Shown: positions 43,959 through 53,281 of the stretch, one piece after another
How the letters are laid out: the number at the start of each line of letters is the position of its first letter
How positions within the stretch are numbered: position 1 is the stretch's first letter
The notes under the pieces: model-generated
Seen by the model: only the letters and a program-made list of their open reading frames with translations
Told to the model about the DNA's origin: nothing
The model's database searches: none
Translations under genes and position numbers: made by a program
NCBI RefSeq assembly: GCF_006349365.1
Contig: NZ_CP040899.1
Coordinates: 248,001 to 312,000 of the forward strand
Length of the DNA stretch: 64,000 nt
Origin: Georgenia wutianyii
GTDB taxonomy: Bacteria; Actinomycetota; Actinomycetes; Actinomycetales; Actinomycetaceae
Reading direction: 5' to 3'

Positions 43959-44359
43959 TGGGCACCTTCGACGCCATCGGCATCGCCTCGACCGGCCTCA
44001 CCGTCCACCGCAAGTGGCTCGACGCCGTGAGCGACAACCTCGCCAACGCGAACAACGCGACCTCCACCGACGGCGCCGCCTTCCAGGCGCGCTACGTCGT
44101 GGCCACCTCCATGGACTACGGCGAGCCCGCCGGCGTGCAGGTCGCCGGCATCGAGCTCGGTGACGCCGAGGGCCGCCTCGTGCACGAGCCCACCCACCCG
44201 CTGGCCGACGAGGAGGGGTACGTGCGCTACCCCGACGTCGACATGGCCAGCCAGATGACCCAGCTGATCATGGCGCAGCGCGGCTACCAGGCCAGTGCGG
44301 CCGTCGTGGACCGCGCCCGTGAGAGCTACCAGTCCGCACTTCAGATCGGGAGGAACTGA
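43958..44359 (+). CDS. flgC: Flagellar basal-body rod protein FlgC
   Basis: Proximal rod subunit, 133 residues. The N-terminal segment has [26 protein letters not shown], an axial motif with N-A-N-N in place of the usual N-x-N-T. The C-terminus has [24 protein letters not shown]. Start within the flgB stop (TGATG). Confidence 0.94.
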   Translation: MGTFDAIGIASTGLTVHRKWLDAVSDNLANANNATSTDGAAFQARYVVATSMDYGEPAGVQVAGIELGDAEGRLVHEPTHPLADEEGYVRYPDVDMASQMTQLIMAQRGYQASAAVVDRARESYQSALQIGRN

Positions 44360-44670
44360 TGTCGGTCCCCGCCATCTCCACCGTCACGTCCGTCGCCCCG
44401 GCCGGCTACCTCGACGGCCTCGAGGCCGGCGGTGCGACGGGCGGTGACGGCGGCGCGTTCGGCGCCGTGCTCGCCTCCGCCGTCGACGGCGTCAGCGCCA
44501 AGCAGGCGACCTCCTCCGAGCTCGCCCTCAAGGCCGTCACCGGTGACCTCGAGGACATCCACGACTACACGATCGCCGCGACCGAGGCGGCCGTCGCGCT
44601 CGAGCTCACCGTCGCCCTGCGCAACAAGGCCGTCGACGCGTTCAACGAGATCATGCGGATGCAGGCCTGA
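44359..44670 (+). CDS. fliE: Flagellar hook-basal body protein FliE
   Basis: FliE links the MS ring to the rod. The 103-residue protein has [15 protein letters not shown], and the C-terminal [28 protein letters not shown] that defines the family. It overlaps its neighbours by one base at each end. Confidence 0.93.
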   Translation: MSVPAISTVTSVAPAGYLDGLEAGGATGGDGGAFGAVLASAVDGVSAKQATSSELALKAVTGDLEDIHDYTIAATEAAVALELTVALRNKAVDAFNEIMRMQA

Positions 44671-46229
44671 TGCCCGCCGTGGTCACCGGCGCCTTCACGC
44701 GCCTGAGGCAGCGGGTGGCGGAGTTCAGCCTCCCGCAGAAGACCCTCGCCCTCATCGGGATCGCGGCCCTCGTCCTCGGCATCGTCCTCGCGGTGTCCTG
44801 GGCGAACCGGCCGACCATGAGCCCGCTGTTCACCGGCCTGGCCGGCAGCGACGCCTCCGCCGTCGTCGACCAGCTCACCGCCGCGGGCGTCGCCTACGAG
44901 ATCACCGACGGCGGCGGCACGATCCTCGTGCCCGCCGAGTCGGTCTACGAGCAGCGCATCGCGCTCGCCGCCGAGGGCCTGCCCACCGAGGAGGGCGGTT
45001 ACAGCCTCCTGGACGACATGGGCATGACCAGCTCGGACTTCCAGCAGCAGGTGAGCTACCAGCGCGCCCTCGAGGGCGAGCTCGCCAAGACCGTCCGGGC
45101 GCTCGACGGCGTCGCCGCCGCCACCGTGCACCTCGCCCTGCCCGAGGAGAGCGTGTTCAACGAGACCTCCGCCGAGCCCACCGCCTCCGTCTTCATCCAG
45201 GCGGAGACCGGCAGGACGATCGAGTCGGGCTCCGTCCAGGCGGTCGTCAACCTCATCTCCTCGGCGGTCGCCGGGATGGACCCGCTCAACGTCTCCGTCG
45301 TCGACTCCCAGGGCGAGGTCCTCACCACCTCTCCCGGCGGTGGCGGCCCCGACGGCGCGAGCGAGTACGAGCAGCGCATCGGCGGACAGGTCGAGATGAT
45401 GCTCGGCCGCGTGCTCGGTGCCGGCAACGCCGTCGTCTCGGTCACCGCCGAGCTCGGCCGTGACTCGACCCAGCGCACGAGCGAGGTCTTCACCCCCGCC
45501 GAGGGGACCCCGCCGCTGTCGGAGACCACCTCGACCGAGGAGTACGAGGGAGGCGGCCAGGCGGTCGGCGGCGTCCTCGGCCCGGACAACATCGCCGTGC
45601 CCAACGGCGGTGACGCCGGTTCCTACACGCGCCAGGACCAGACGTCAAACAACGCCGTCAACAAGGTCACCGAGCAGACGACCGTCGTCCCCGGCGGCGT
45701 CGTGCGGCAGTCGGTCTCCGTCGTCGTCGACTCCGCGGCTGCCGCAGGAGTGACGACCGAGGAGCTCGAGGACATCGTCGCGGTGGCCGCGGGCATCGAC
45801 CTCGAGCGCGGCGACCAGGTCGCCGTCGCGCAGATGGCCTTCGACACGACCACCGCCGACGCCGCGCAGCAGGCGCTCGCGGCGCAGGCCGAGGCCGAGG
45901 CTGCCGCGGCCGCGGCAACCCAGCGCGACCAGCTGCTCCGCTGGGCCGTCGTCGCCCTCATCGTCCTCGTCGTGCTCCTCGCCATCCGTCGCCGGCTGCG
46001 CCGCGACCGCCGCGAGGAGATCGACCTCGGCGAGCTCCAGCTCGAGCACCTGCCCGAGCCCGTCGCCCTCGAGCCGGGCGACACGACCCTGCTCGACGGG
46101 GTGCCCGAGCTGCGAGCCATCGAGCCCGACGCGAAGGAGACGGCCCGCCTCGGCGTCGTCGCGATGGCCGACGAGGACCCGGCGGCCGTGGCCGACCGGC
46201 TCCGTCAGTGGATGGCGGTCAAGTCATGA
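44670..46229 (+). CDS. fliF: Flagellar MS-ring protein FliF
   Basis: Forms the membrane ring of the basal body. The 519-residue protein has an N-terminal membrane helix (about 28-47), the ring-building motifs LFTGLAGSDASAVVDQL and YEQRIALAAEGLP, the variable periplasmic region with SNNAVNKVTEQTTVVPGG (beta-collar), and a C-terminal helix (WAVVALIVLVVLLAI). The cytoplasmic tail binds FliG. fliG starts before its stop (ATGA). Confidence 0.96.
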   Translation: MPAVVTGAFTRLRQRVAEFSLPQKTLALIGIAALVLGIVLAVSWANRPTMSPLFTGLAGSDASAVVDQLTAAGVAYEITDGGGTILVPAESVYEQRIALAAEGLPTEEGGYSLLDDMGMTSSDFQQQVSYQRALEGELAKTVRALDGVAAATVHLALPEESVFNETSAEPTASVFIQAETGRTIESGSVQAVVNLISSAVAGMDPLNVSVVDSQGEVLTTSPGGGGPDGASEYEQRIGGQVEMMLGRVLGAGNAVVSVTAELGRDSTQRTSEVFTPAEGTPPLSETTSTEEYEGGGQAVGGVLGPDNIAVPNGGDAGSYTRQDQTSNNAVNKVTEQTTVVPGGVVRQSVSVVVDSAAAAGVTTEELEDIVAVAAGIDLERGDQVAVAQMAFDTTTADAAQQALAAQAEAEAAAAAATQRDQLLRWAVVALIVLVVLLAIRRRLRRDRREEIDLGELQLEHLPEPVALEPGDTTLLDGVPELRAIEPDAKETARLGVVAMADEDPAAVADRLRQWMAVKS

Positions 46230-47233
46230 AGCTCACCAGCTCCCAGAAGGCGGCCGTCGTGCTGCTCCAGCTCGGGCACGAGCGCGCCACCAAGGTCCTG
46301 GCACTGCTCGACGAGAACGAGGTGGAGGACATCTCCGCCGAGATCGCCCGCATGGAGACGATCCCGAACGACGTCGCCGACGCGGTCCTCGTCGAGTTCT
46401 ACGAGGAGGCCAACGGAGGGGTGCCCGTCGCCGGCCACGGAGGGCTCGAGTACGCCCAGCGGCTGCTCGAGGACGCCCTGGGCACCGAGCGGGCGAGCCT
46501 CGTCATGGGTCGCCTCGCCACGCTCCTCGCGGGACAGCCCTTCGACTTCCTCCAGCAGGCCGAGCCCCGCCAGGTGCTCAGCCTCATCAACGGGGAGCAC
46601 CCGCAGACGATGGCGGTCGTCCTCGCCCACCTGCGCCCCGACCGCGCCTCGGCGATCATGGCCGGCCTCCCGCCCGCCGACCGCGCCGACGTCGCGATGC
46701 GGATCGCGACCATGGAGCAGGCCAACCCGGACGCCGTCGGGATCGTCGCCGACGCGCTCCAGCGCCGCGCCGGCCACCTGCTCACCGCGGGGGAGAGCGG
46801 GGCCACCGTGGGCGGCATCCAGCCGCTCGTCGACATCCTCAACCGGGCCGACCCGAACACCGAGAAGCAGATCCTCGAGGAGCTCGGCGCCCGCGACGAG
46901 GCCCTGGCCGACCAGGTCCGCAGCCTCATGTTCACCTTCGAGGACGTCGTCCACCTCGACGACCGCGCCGTCCAGCTCGTCCTGCGCCAGACCGAGGGCC
47001 CCGGCCTGGCGCTCGCCCTCAAGGGAGCGTCCGCGGACGTCACCGACAAGATCACCCGCAACCTCTCCGAGCGTGCCCGCGAGAACCTCCTCGAGGAGAT
47101 GGAGATCAGCGGGGCGGTGCGCATCTCGGAGGTCCACGACGCCCGCGGCGCCATCGTCAAGACGATCCGTGCGCTCGAGGAGTCGGGCCAGATCGTCGTG
47201 CGCCGCGAGGGGGAGGACGAGTATGTCTCCTGA
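46226..47233 (+). CDS. fliG: Flagellar motor switch protein FliG
   Basis: Rotor protein that contacts the MotA stator and switches direction. The 335-residue protein has the N-terminal domain (QKAAVVLLQLG), middle domain with EHPQTMAVVLAHLRPDRAS, and C-terminal charged torque helix (DRAVQLVLRQTEG, then DKITRNLSERARENLLEEME). ATG at 46226 overlaps the fliF stop. Confidence 0.97.
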   Translation: MKLTSSQKAAVVLLQLGHERATKVLALLDENEVEDISAEIARMETIPNDVADAVLVEFYEEANGGVPVAGHGGLEYAQRLLEDALGTERASLVMGRLATLLAGQPFDFLQQAEPRQVLSLINGEHPQTMAVVLAHLRPDRASAIMAGLPPADRADVAMRIATMEQANPDAVGIVADALQRRAGHLLTAGESGATVGGIQPLVDILNRADPNTEKQILEELGARDEALADQVRSLMFTFEDVVHLDDRAVQLVLRQTEGPGLALALKGASADVTDKITRNLSERARENLLEEMEISGAVRISEVHDARGAIVKTIRALEESGQIVVRREGEDEYVS

Positions 47234-47843
47234 CACCGCACGCTCGGTCTTCACCCCGCTCCACGTCATCCGGCCCGAGGCTGCCTCGGTCGCCGCGGGG
47301 TACTCCAGCGGCTACACCGCCGGGTGGTCCGCAGGGACCCGCGCCGCGGCCCGCGAGGCCGAGGAGCAGCGCCGGCTGGTGGCCGCGGAGGTCGCCGTGC
47401 AGGCGCAGCAGGCCGCGGCCGCCGCCCAGGAGGCGCTGGCCACCCTCGCCCGCGCGGCCACCGCCGCCCGCCAACGGGTCGTCCCGCCCCTGCGCGAGGC
47501 CCAGGACGGACTCACGAGGGCCACACTCGTGCTCGCCGAGGCCCTCCTCGGGGCCGAGCTCCGCGACGGTGACGCCTCCGCCCAGGCCGCCCTGCGGCGC
47601 GCGCTGTCCGTGTGCGACGACGGGATCGTGCGCATCCGCCTGCACCCGGCCGACCTCGCCGTCCTCGACGCGTCCCTCGCCACCCTGCCGGGTGACCTCC
47701 AGCCGCCAGCCGGCGTCGTGCTCGTCGCCGACGCCACGCTGGAGCCCGGGGACGCGGTGAGCGAGCTCGAGGAGGGGTACCTCGACGCGCGCATCGCGAC
47801 CGCCGTCGAACGGGTCCGCGCTGCCCTCGGGGTGGACGCATGA
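47223..47843 (+). CDS. fliH: Flagellar assembly protein FliH
   Basis: Regulates the FliI ATPase at the export gate. The 206-residue protein begins with a conserved-type Phe-rich N-terminus (SVFTPLHVIRP), then the Gly-rich helix AGYSSGYTAGWSAGTRAAA, a coiled coil rich in Ala and Gln, and a C-terminal V-ATPase E-like domain. It overlaps fliG by 11 nt and fliI by 4 nt. Confidence 0.88.
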   Translation: MSPDTARSVFTPLHVIRPEAASVAAGYSSGYTAGWSAGTRAAAREAEEQRRLVAAEVAVQAQQAAAAAQEALATLARAATAARQRVVPPLREAQDGLTRATLVLAEALLGAELRDGDASAQAALRRALSVCDDGIVRIRLHPADLAVLDASLATLPGDLQPPAGVVLVADATLEPGDAVSELEEGYLDARIATAVERVRAALGVDA

Positions 47844-49177
47844 GCGTCCACCTCGCCACCCCCCGCCCGACGGGCCGCTGGGACCAGGCACTCTCGGCCG
47901 CCCGGCCCCAACGGGTCGGGGTCGTGCGCTCGGTCGTCGGCCTCACCGTCGAGGTGACCGGTCTGCCGCTCGCCGTCGGCGACCTCGTCGAGATCGACTC
48001 CGGCGGCCGGACCGTGGGTGCCGAGGTCGTCGGGCTCGGGCGCGACTCCAGCCGCTGCATGCCGCTCGGCCCCGTCGACGGCCTGCGGATCGGCGCCCCC
48101 GCACGCTCCACCGGGCACCCGCTGCTCATCGGCGTCGGTCCCGGCCTGCTCGGCCGCGTCCTCGACGGGCTCGGCCGGCCGATGGACGGCAAGGGCCCCC
48201 TCGGGGTGAGCGAGGCCGTGCCCGTCACCGCCCAGGCGCCCTCCGCGCTGGACCGCGCACGCGTGGACCAGCCGCTCGCCCTGGGCGTGCGTGTGCTCGA
48301 CACGCTCGTCACCGCGGGCCGGGGCCAGCGCCTCGGCCTGTTCGCCGGCTCCGGCGTCGGCAAGTCCTCGCTGCTGTCGATGATCGCGCGCGGCACCGAC
48401 GCCACCGTCAACGTCATCGGGCTCGTGGGGGAGCGCGGCCGTGAGGTCCGCGAGTTCCTCGAGGACGACCTCGGCCCCGAGGGCCTGGCGCGCTCCGTCG
48501 TCGTCGTCGCGACGTCCGACGAGCCGCCCGTCGTGCGCCTGCGCGCCGCCTTCACCGCCACCCGCATCGCGGAGTACTTCCGCGACCAGGGGACCGACGT
48601 CGTCCTCATGATGGACTCCCTCACCCGCGCGGCGATGGCCCAGCGTGAGATCGGGCTGTCGGTCGGGGAGCCCCCGGCCACCCGCGGCTACCCGCCGTCG
48701 ACGTTCTCCATGCTCGCCCAGCTCCTCGAGCGCGCGGGCACCGGGGCGACCGGCTCGGTCACCGGCATCTACACCGTCCTCGTCGACGGTGACGACCACA
48801 ACGAGCCCATCGCCGACGCCGCGCGCTCCATCCTCGACGGGCACGTCGTGCTCGACCGAAAGCTCGCCGTCACGGGCCACTTCCCGAGCGTCGACCCGAT
48901 CGCCTCGATCTCCCGCGTCGCCTCCCGGGTGACGAGTGCCGAGCAGCGGGCCGCGGCGACCACGCTGCGCTCGATCCTCGCCGCCCGCCGGCAGGCGCAG
49001 GACCTCATCGACGTCGGCGCCTACGTGGCCGGGTCCAACCCCCAGGTCGACGCCGCCGTCACGCACGCCGGCGCGATCGACGCCTTCCTCCGCCAGGACG
49101 TCGCCGACGTGGTCGGCGCCGAGCAGTCCTGGGCACACCTGAACGCGCTCGTCGCGGGAATGAGAGTGTCGTCATGA
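47840..49177 (+). CDS. fliI: Flagellum-specific ATP synthase FliI
   Basis: Hexameric ATPase that drives type III export. The 445-residue protein is F1-beta-like: P-loop GLFAGSGVGKSSLL, catalytic Glu region GLVGERGREVREF, Walker B DVVLMMDSLTR, and the switch region GEPPATRGYPPSTFSMLAQ. Start overlaps the fliH stop. Confidence 0.97.
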   Translation: MSVHLATPRPTGRWDQALSAARPQRVGVVRSVVGLTVEVTGLPLAVGDLVEIDSGGRTVGAEVVGLGRDSSRCMPLGPVDGLRIGAPARSTGHPLLIGVGPGLLGRVLDGLGRPMDGKGPLGVSEAVPVTAQAPSALDRARVDQPLALGVRVLDTLVTAGRGQRLGLFAGSGVGKSSLLSMIARGTDATVNVIGLVGERGREVREFLEDDLGPEGLARSVVVVATSDEPPVVRLRAAFTATRIAEYFRDQGTDVVLMMDSLTRAAMAQREIGLSVGEPPATRGYPPSTFSMLAQLLERAGTGATGSVTGIYTVLVDGDDHNEPIADAARSILDGHVVLDRKLAVTGHFPSVDPIASISRVASRVTSAEQRAAATTLRSILAARRQAQDLIDVGAYVAGSNPQVDAAVTHAGAIDAFLRQDVADVVGAEQSWAHLNALVAGMRVSS

Positions 49178-49593
49178 GGCCGTTCCGGCTGCAGAACGTG
49201 GCGCGCGTGCGCCAGATGGAGGAGGACCAGGCCGCGGCCGAGCTCCTCCGCCGGCGCGAGTTCCGCCGCTCCGCCGACCGCCGCTCCTCCCAGGCCTACT
49301 CCGCGCTGGAGGATCTCGCGCTGCCCGCCGAGGCCGACGTCATGCACTGGCAGGCGGCCGTCGCAGCCCGCGTCGCAGCCAGCGCCTCGGCGTTCGAGGC
49401 CGCCACCGCGGCCGAGCTCGCCCAGTCCGACGAGCTCGTCGCCCAGGGCCAGTGGTCCGCCGCGCGCCGGCGCAGCACGACCATCGACAAGCTCGCCGAG
49501 CGTCATTGGCACGCCGAGCAGACCGCCGAGAACCACGCCGAGCAGCTCGTGCTCGACGAGGTCGCCAGCCAGCGCGCCCGGGGCCGACGATGA
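49174..49593 (+). CDS. fliJ: Flagellar export protein FliJ
   Basis: Central stalk that links FliI to FlhA. The 139-residue protein is a long coiled coil rich in Ala, Arg and Glu (RPFRLQNVARVRQMEEDQAA at the start). Weak sequence conservation is normal; position between fliI and the hydrolase gene and the coiled coil support the call. Overlaps both neighbours (ATGA). Confidence 0.82.
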   Translation: MRPFRLQNVARVRQMEEDQAAAELLRRREFRRSADRRSSQAYSALEDLALPAEADVMHWQAAVAARVAASASAFEAATAAELAQSDELVAQGQWSAARRRSTTIDKLAERHWHAEQTAENHAEQLVLDEVASQRARGRR

Positions 49594-50252
49594 GCATCGC
49601 GGCCGTGCAGAGCCGGATGGCCGAGATCCAGTCGGCTCTCACCGCCGTCACCGAGCCGCCCGGGGCCGCGGCCGCGGCCACGCAGCGCGGTGCGGACTTC
49701 GGCGGTGCGCTCGCCACCGCGCTGGCCACCGCTCAACCGGGTCTCGGTGGGGCGACACCGGCCACGCCCGGCGTGGGAGACTCCCTCGCCTCCGTGCTCG
49801 GCCTCCAGAGCGGGGCGGGAGCGCTCGCGAGCCCGCTCGCGGGTCTCACCGGCGCGCCGGGCGCGGGCACCGCCCAGTCCCCGGCGGCGGGCACCGGCGC
49901 CGCGCTCGTGGAGTCGGCGAGCAAGTACCTCGGCGTGCCGTACGTGTGGGGCGGGGAGACCCTCTCCGAGGGCGGCCTGGACTGCTCCGGGCTCGTCCAG
50001 CTCGCGATGAAGGACATCGGCGTCGACGTGCCGCGCGTGGCGCGCGACCAGATGCGGATCGGCACCGAGGTCCCCTCCCTCGCCCAGGCCCTGCCCGGTG
50101 ACCTCGTCGTCACCCGCGGCGGCGGCCACATCGGCATCTACGCGGGCGACAACAAGTGGATCCACGCCCCTTACCCCGGTGAGCAGGTCAAGCTCGCCGA
50201 GCTGACGACGACGCCGACCACCATCCGCCGCGTCCTCCCGGCAGGTGCCTGA
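49590..50252 (+). CDS. NlpC/P60 cell-wall hydrolase in the flagellar operon
   Basis: A 220-residue protein. Residues 1-105 are Ala/Gly/Thr-rich and disordered. Residues 108-220 are an NlpC/P60 (C40) peptidase, with YLGVPYVWGG, catalytic Cys in LDCSGLVQ, His in GGGHIGIY and a third polar His in WIHAP. No signal peptide, so it may be exported through the flagellar apparatus itself, to open peptidoglycan for the rod, the job of FlgJ in Gram-negatives. Confidence 0.85.
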   Translation: MSIAAVQSRMAEIQSALTAVTEPPGAAAAATQRGADFGGALATALATAQPGLGGATPATPGVGDSLASVLGLQSGAGALASPLAGLTGAPGAGTAQSPAAGTGAALVESASKYLGVPYVWGGETLSEGGLDCSGLVQLAMKDIGVDVPRVARDQMRIGTEVPSLAQALPGDLVVTRGGGHIGIYAGDNKWIHAPYPGEQVKLAELTTTPTTIRRVLPAGA

Positions 50253-51502
50253 TGACCCTCGTCATGCCCGCCGCCCCCGCGCCGGCCGGCCCGGCGCCCG
50301 GACGCCCCGCCGCGAGCAGCGGCGGCTCCGGGGACGCCTTCGCGGCGACCCTCGCCGCAGCCGCCGGCGAGACGCCGCAGGACTCGGCGGCCCCCGCCGG
50401 TGAGGAGCCGGCGCAGGACGACTCCGCCGGGACCGGGCCGGAGAGCGGCGCGACCGCGCCGTACCTGCCCTCCTTCGGCGGCGCCGCGCTGGTCCCGGCC
50501 CTCGCGACGCCCACCGCCCCGGAGGTGCTCGCGCCTCCCGTGCCGGTCGACGAGGCCGTGCCTGATGTCGCGCCCCAGGCCGGGGCCGCCGCCACCGTCC
50601 CGGGCCAGGTGCCCGCGACCGCACCCACCGGCGTCCCGCAGGTCGGGGCGCTCCCGGAGGGCGACCCGCCCACGGCCACGCCCGCCCCGCAGGGGGAGCA
50701 GCCGGCCACGGGCCCGACCGTCCCGACCGCATCCACCACGGCCGGCGCATCCGCCACGGCCGGCGCATCCGCCACGGCCGGCGTCACGAGCGCGACGCCG
50801 GTCGCGGCGCCGGCGCCCGGCCAGGTCCCCGCGGACCCGGCCGCGGACACCGGCGCGCCGACCGCGTCGGACGCCCGGCCCGCCGCCACGCAGCCCGCCG
50901 CCGCCCCGACCCTCACGCCCGTCGCAGGTGCGCCGACTGTCGCCGAGGCGCCCGAGGTGGGCGTGCCGGTGGTGGCCGAGCGACCCGGGCCGCCCACGGC
51001 TCCGGTCGAGACCGTCGTGCGCGCCGACGTCCCGTCCCTGCGCACCGAGGCCGCCGCGCGCACCGAGCCGGCCGCCGCGCCCGCACCCGCCTCCGCCCCG
51101 CCCGCACCGCAGCCGGTGAGCACCCAGCTCACCGGCGCCCTGGCCCGGCTGCGCACGGCGCCCGAGGGCACCCACGTCCTCCACGTCCGCGTCGACCCGG
51201 AGGACCTCGGTCCGGTCCGGGTCACCGCGCACATCGCCGCCGACGGCGTGCGCATCGAGCTCTTCGGCGTCACCGACGCCGCCCGCGACGCCCTGCGCGG
51301 CGCCCTGGCCGAGCTGCGCCGCGACCTCGCCGCGACCGGTCTGCACGCCGACCTCGACCTCGCGGCCGAGGACGGCGGGCACGAGCGCCCCGAGCACGCA
51401 CCGGGCGACCGCCGCCCCACGGGTCAGCCGGCAGCCGCCGCGCCGACCACCCTCACCCCCGCGACGCCGGTGCACCCCGGCCGCCTGGACCTCCTCGCCT
51501 AA
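50252..51502 (+). CDS. fliK: Flagellar hook-length control protein FliK
   Basis: Secreted ruler for hook length. The 416-residue protein is Ala/Pro/Thr-rich over the first 280 residues, with short repeats (STTAGASATAGASATAGV, three 18-bp units at 50738-50785). The C-terminal domain (about 300-375) has the FliK hallmark LHVRVDPEDLGPVRVTAHIAADGVRIEL-type sequence (residues 309-336) that talks to FlhB. Starts in the stop of the hydrolase gene. Confidence 0.88.
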   Translation: MTLVMPAAPAPAGPAPGRPAASSGGSGDAFAATLAAAAGETPQDSAAPAGEEPAQDDSAGTGPESGATAPYLPSFGGAALVPALATPTAPEVLAPPVPVDEAVPDVAPQAGAAATVPGQVPATAPTGVPQVGALPEGDPPTATPAPQGEQPATGPTVPTASTTAGASATAGASATAGVTSATPVAAPAPGQVPADPAADTGAPTASDARPAATQPAAAPTLTPVAGAPTVAEAPEVGVPVVAERPGPPTAPVETVVRADVPSLRTEAAARTEPAAAPAPASAPPAPQPVSTQLTGALARLRTAPEGTHVLHVRVDPEDLGPVRVTAHIAADGVRIELFGVTDAARDALRGALAELRRDLAATGLHADLDLAAEDGGHERPEHAPGDRRPTGQPAAAAPTTLTPATPVHPGRLDLLA

Positions 51503-51513
51503 GGAGCACGACC

Positions 51514-51966
51514 ATGACCATCAGCACCGTCGCCGGGGGCTACGGCACCTCGCCGCTGAGCCAGGCGCAGCCCGCACCGGCACCCAACTCGCTGGGCAAG
51601 GACGACTTCCTCAAGCTGCTCGTCACCTCGCTGCGCTACCAGGACCCCTCCGAGCCGATGTCGACCAGCGAGCTCATGGCGCAGACCACCCAGCTGTCCA
51701 CGATGGAGCAGCTCACCGAGCTCACCTCGCTGTCCCAGGACGCCTTCCACCTCCAGATGCGGACGTCCGCCGTCCAGCTGGTGGGCCGGGAGGTCAGCTA
51801 CGTCGACGCGGACGGCGAGGCCGTCACCGGCGTCGTCAGCGCCGTCGACTTCACCACCGCGCCCCCCGGCGCCGTCGTCGGGGACGTCGTCGTCCCGATG
51901 AACCTGCTCGCCACCCTGGGTCCGGCGACGCCTGCCGCGCCCGCCCCCACCGCCCCCGTCGCCTGA
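51514..51966 (+). CDS. flgD: Flagellar hook capping protein FlgD
   Basis: Scaffold for hook assembly. The 150-residue protein has LGKDDFLKLLVTSLRYQDP and AQTTQLSTMEQLTEL, both family signatures, and VGREVSYVDADG further on. It is short, with no full C-terminal Ig-like domain, as in many Gram-positives. Ribosome site AAGGAG; 11 nt after fliK. Confidence 0.94.
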   Translation: MTISTVAGGYGTSPLSQAQPAPAPNSLGKDDFLKLLVTSLRYQDPSEPMSTSELMAQTTQLSTMEQLTELTSLSQDAFHLQMRTSAVQLVGREVSYVDADGEAVTGVVSAVDFTTAPPGAVVGDVVVPMNLLATLGPATPAAPAPTAPVA

Positions 51967-51984
51967 CCCGAAGGACACGACACC

Positions 51985-53223
51985 ATGCTGCGCTCTCTCT
52001 TCTCCGGCATCTCGAGCCTCCGCTCCCACCAGACGATGCTCGACGTCACCGGCAACAACATCGCCAACGCCAACACCACCGGCTTCAAGTCCTCCCGGAC
52101 CCAGTTCGAGGACACGCTGTCGCAGATGATCCAGGCGCCCGGCGCGCCCCAGGGCCAGAACGGCGGCACCAACCCCGCGCAGGTCGGGCTCGGCGTGCGC
52201 GTCGCCGGCATCAGCACCGACTTCACGCCCGGCGCCGCCCAGCAGACCGGTCGTAGCCTCGACATGATGATCGACGGCGACGGCTTCTTCGTCGTCAACG
52301 GCGGTGGCGGCGAGCAGCTCTACACCCGCAACGGCGCCTTCTCCCTGGACGCCACCGGACAGCTCGTCACCGCCTCCGGGGCGCGCGTCATGGGCTGGGC
52401 CGCGGACGCCAACGGCGTCGTCAACGCCAACGGGCCGCTCAGCCCGCTGTCCCTGCCGGTGACGACGACGATGGGCGCGCGCGCGACGAGCACCGTGACC
52501 TTCGGCGGGAACCTGCCGGCCGACGCCAAGGTCGCCGACCCGACCGCGACCCCGCCGGTCGAGGCGACCACGCTGCTGCGCAGCATCGAGGTCTACTCGG
52601 CCGACGGCACGCCCACCCCGGTGGACGTGAGCTTCACCCTCCAGGCCTCCTCGCCCTCGGCGACCTGGGCCGTGAGCGTCGCCGACCGCAGCGGCACCCA
52701 GCTCGGGACCGGGACCGTCACCTTCAACGCCAACGGCAGCCTGCAGAACGTCACGCTGCCCCCGGTGACCGTCGGCGGATCCGCCGTGACCCTCGACCTC
52801 GGCGCCCTCACCGGGTTCGCCGCCCTCACCACCGTCGAGGCCTCCGGGCAGGACGGCCAGGGGGCCGGTGTCCTCCAGTCCTTCGCGATGGCCTCCGACG
52901 GCACCCTCATCGGCTCCTTCTCCAACGGCCTCAAGCGCGCCGTCGGCCAGGTCGCCGTCAGCACCTTCGCCAACTCCGGCGGCCTGGAGAAGGCCGGCGG
53001 CTCGATGCTCCGCGCCTCGGTCAACTCCGGCGACCCGCAGGTGGGCGTGGCCGGACAGGGTGGCCGCGGTGACCTCACCGGCGGGGCCCTGGAGATGTCC
53101 AACGTCGACCTCTCCCAGGAGTTCACCAACCTCATCGTCGCCCAGCGTGGCTTCCAGGCCGGCTCGCGCGTCATCACGACGTCCGACGAGCTGCTCCAGG
53201 AGCTCGTCAACCTCAAGCGCTGA
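51985..53223 (+). CDS. flgE: Flagellar hook protein FlgE
   Basis: Builds the hook. The 412-residue protein has the N-terminal LFSGISSLRSHQTMLDVTGNN followed by IANANTTGFKSSR, the GDGFFVVNGG segment, and the C-terminal NVDLSQEFTNLIVAQRGFQA. GAAGGA ribosome site. Last gene before a terminator that coincides with the next promoter. Confidence 0.96.
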   Translation: MLRSLFSGISSLRSHQTMLDVTGNNIANANTTGFKSSRTQFEDTLSQMIQAPGAPQGQNGGTNPAQVGLGVRVAGISTDFTPGAAQQTGRSLDMMIDGDGFFVVNGGGGEQLYTRNGAFSLDATGQLVTASGARVMGWAADANGVVNANGPLSPLSLPVTTTMGARATSTVTFGGNLPADAKVADPTATPPVEATTLLRSIEVYSADGTPTPVDVSFTLQASSPSATWAVSVADRSGTQLGTGTVTFNANGSLQNVTLPPVTVGGSAVTLDLGALTGFAALTTVEASGQDGQGAGVLQSFAMASDGTLIGSFSNGLKRAVGQVAVSTFANSGGLEKAGGSMLRASVNSGDPQVGVAGQGGRGDLTGGALEMSNVDLSQEFTNLIVAQRGFQAGSRVITTSDELLQELVNLKR

Positions 53224-53231
53224 GGCCGTGC

Positions 53232-53267
53232 CGGCCGGGACCTCTCATCATCGTGAGGTCCCGGCCG
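53232..53267 (+). terminator. Terminator of the flgB-flgE operon, overlapping a promoter
   Basis: Perfect 13-bp stem, CGGCCGGGACCTC with GAGGTCCCGGCCG, and a 10-nt loop, 8 nt after the flgE stop. The promoter of the next operon lies within its loop and right arm. Confidence 0.85.
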
Positions 53268-53270
53268 ATT
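53245..53270 (+). promoter_or_regulatory. Sigma-28 promoter of flbD-motA-motB-fliL
   Basis: TCAT at 53245-53248 (in the terminator loop), 15 nt, then GCCGATT at 53264-53270. Confidence 0.88.
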
Positions 53271-53281
53271 GACAGAGCGCA

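Noticed and set aside
50738-50791. Three 18-bp repeats in fliK as a regulatory element
   Set aside because: They encode Ala/Ser/Thr repeats in the disordered part of FliK, where such expansion is common.
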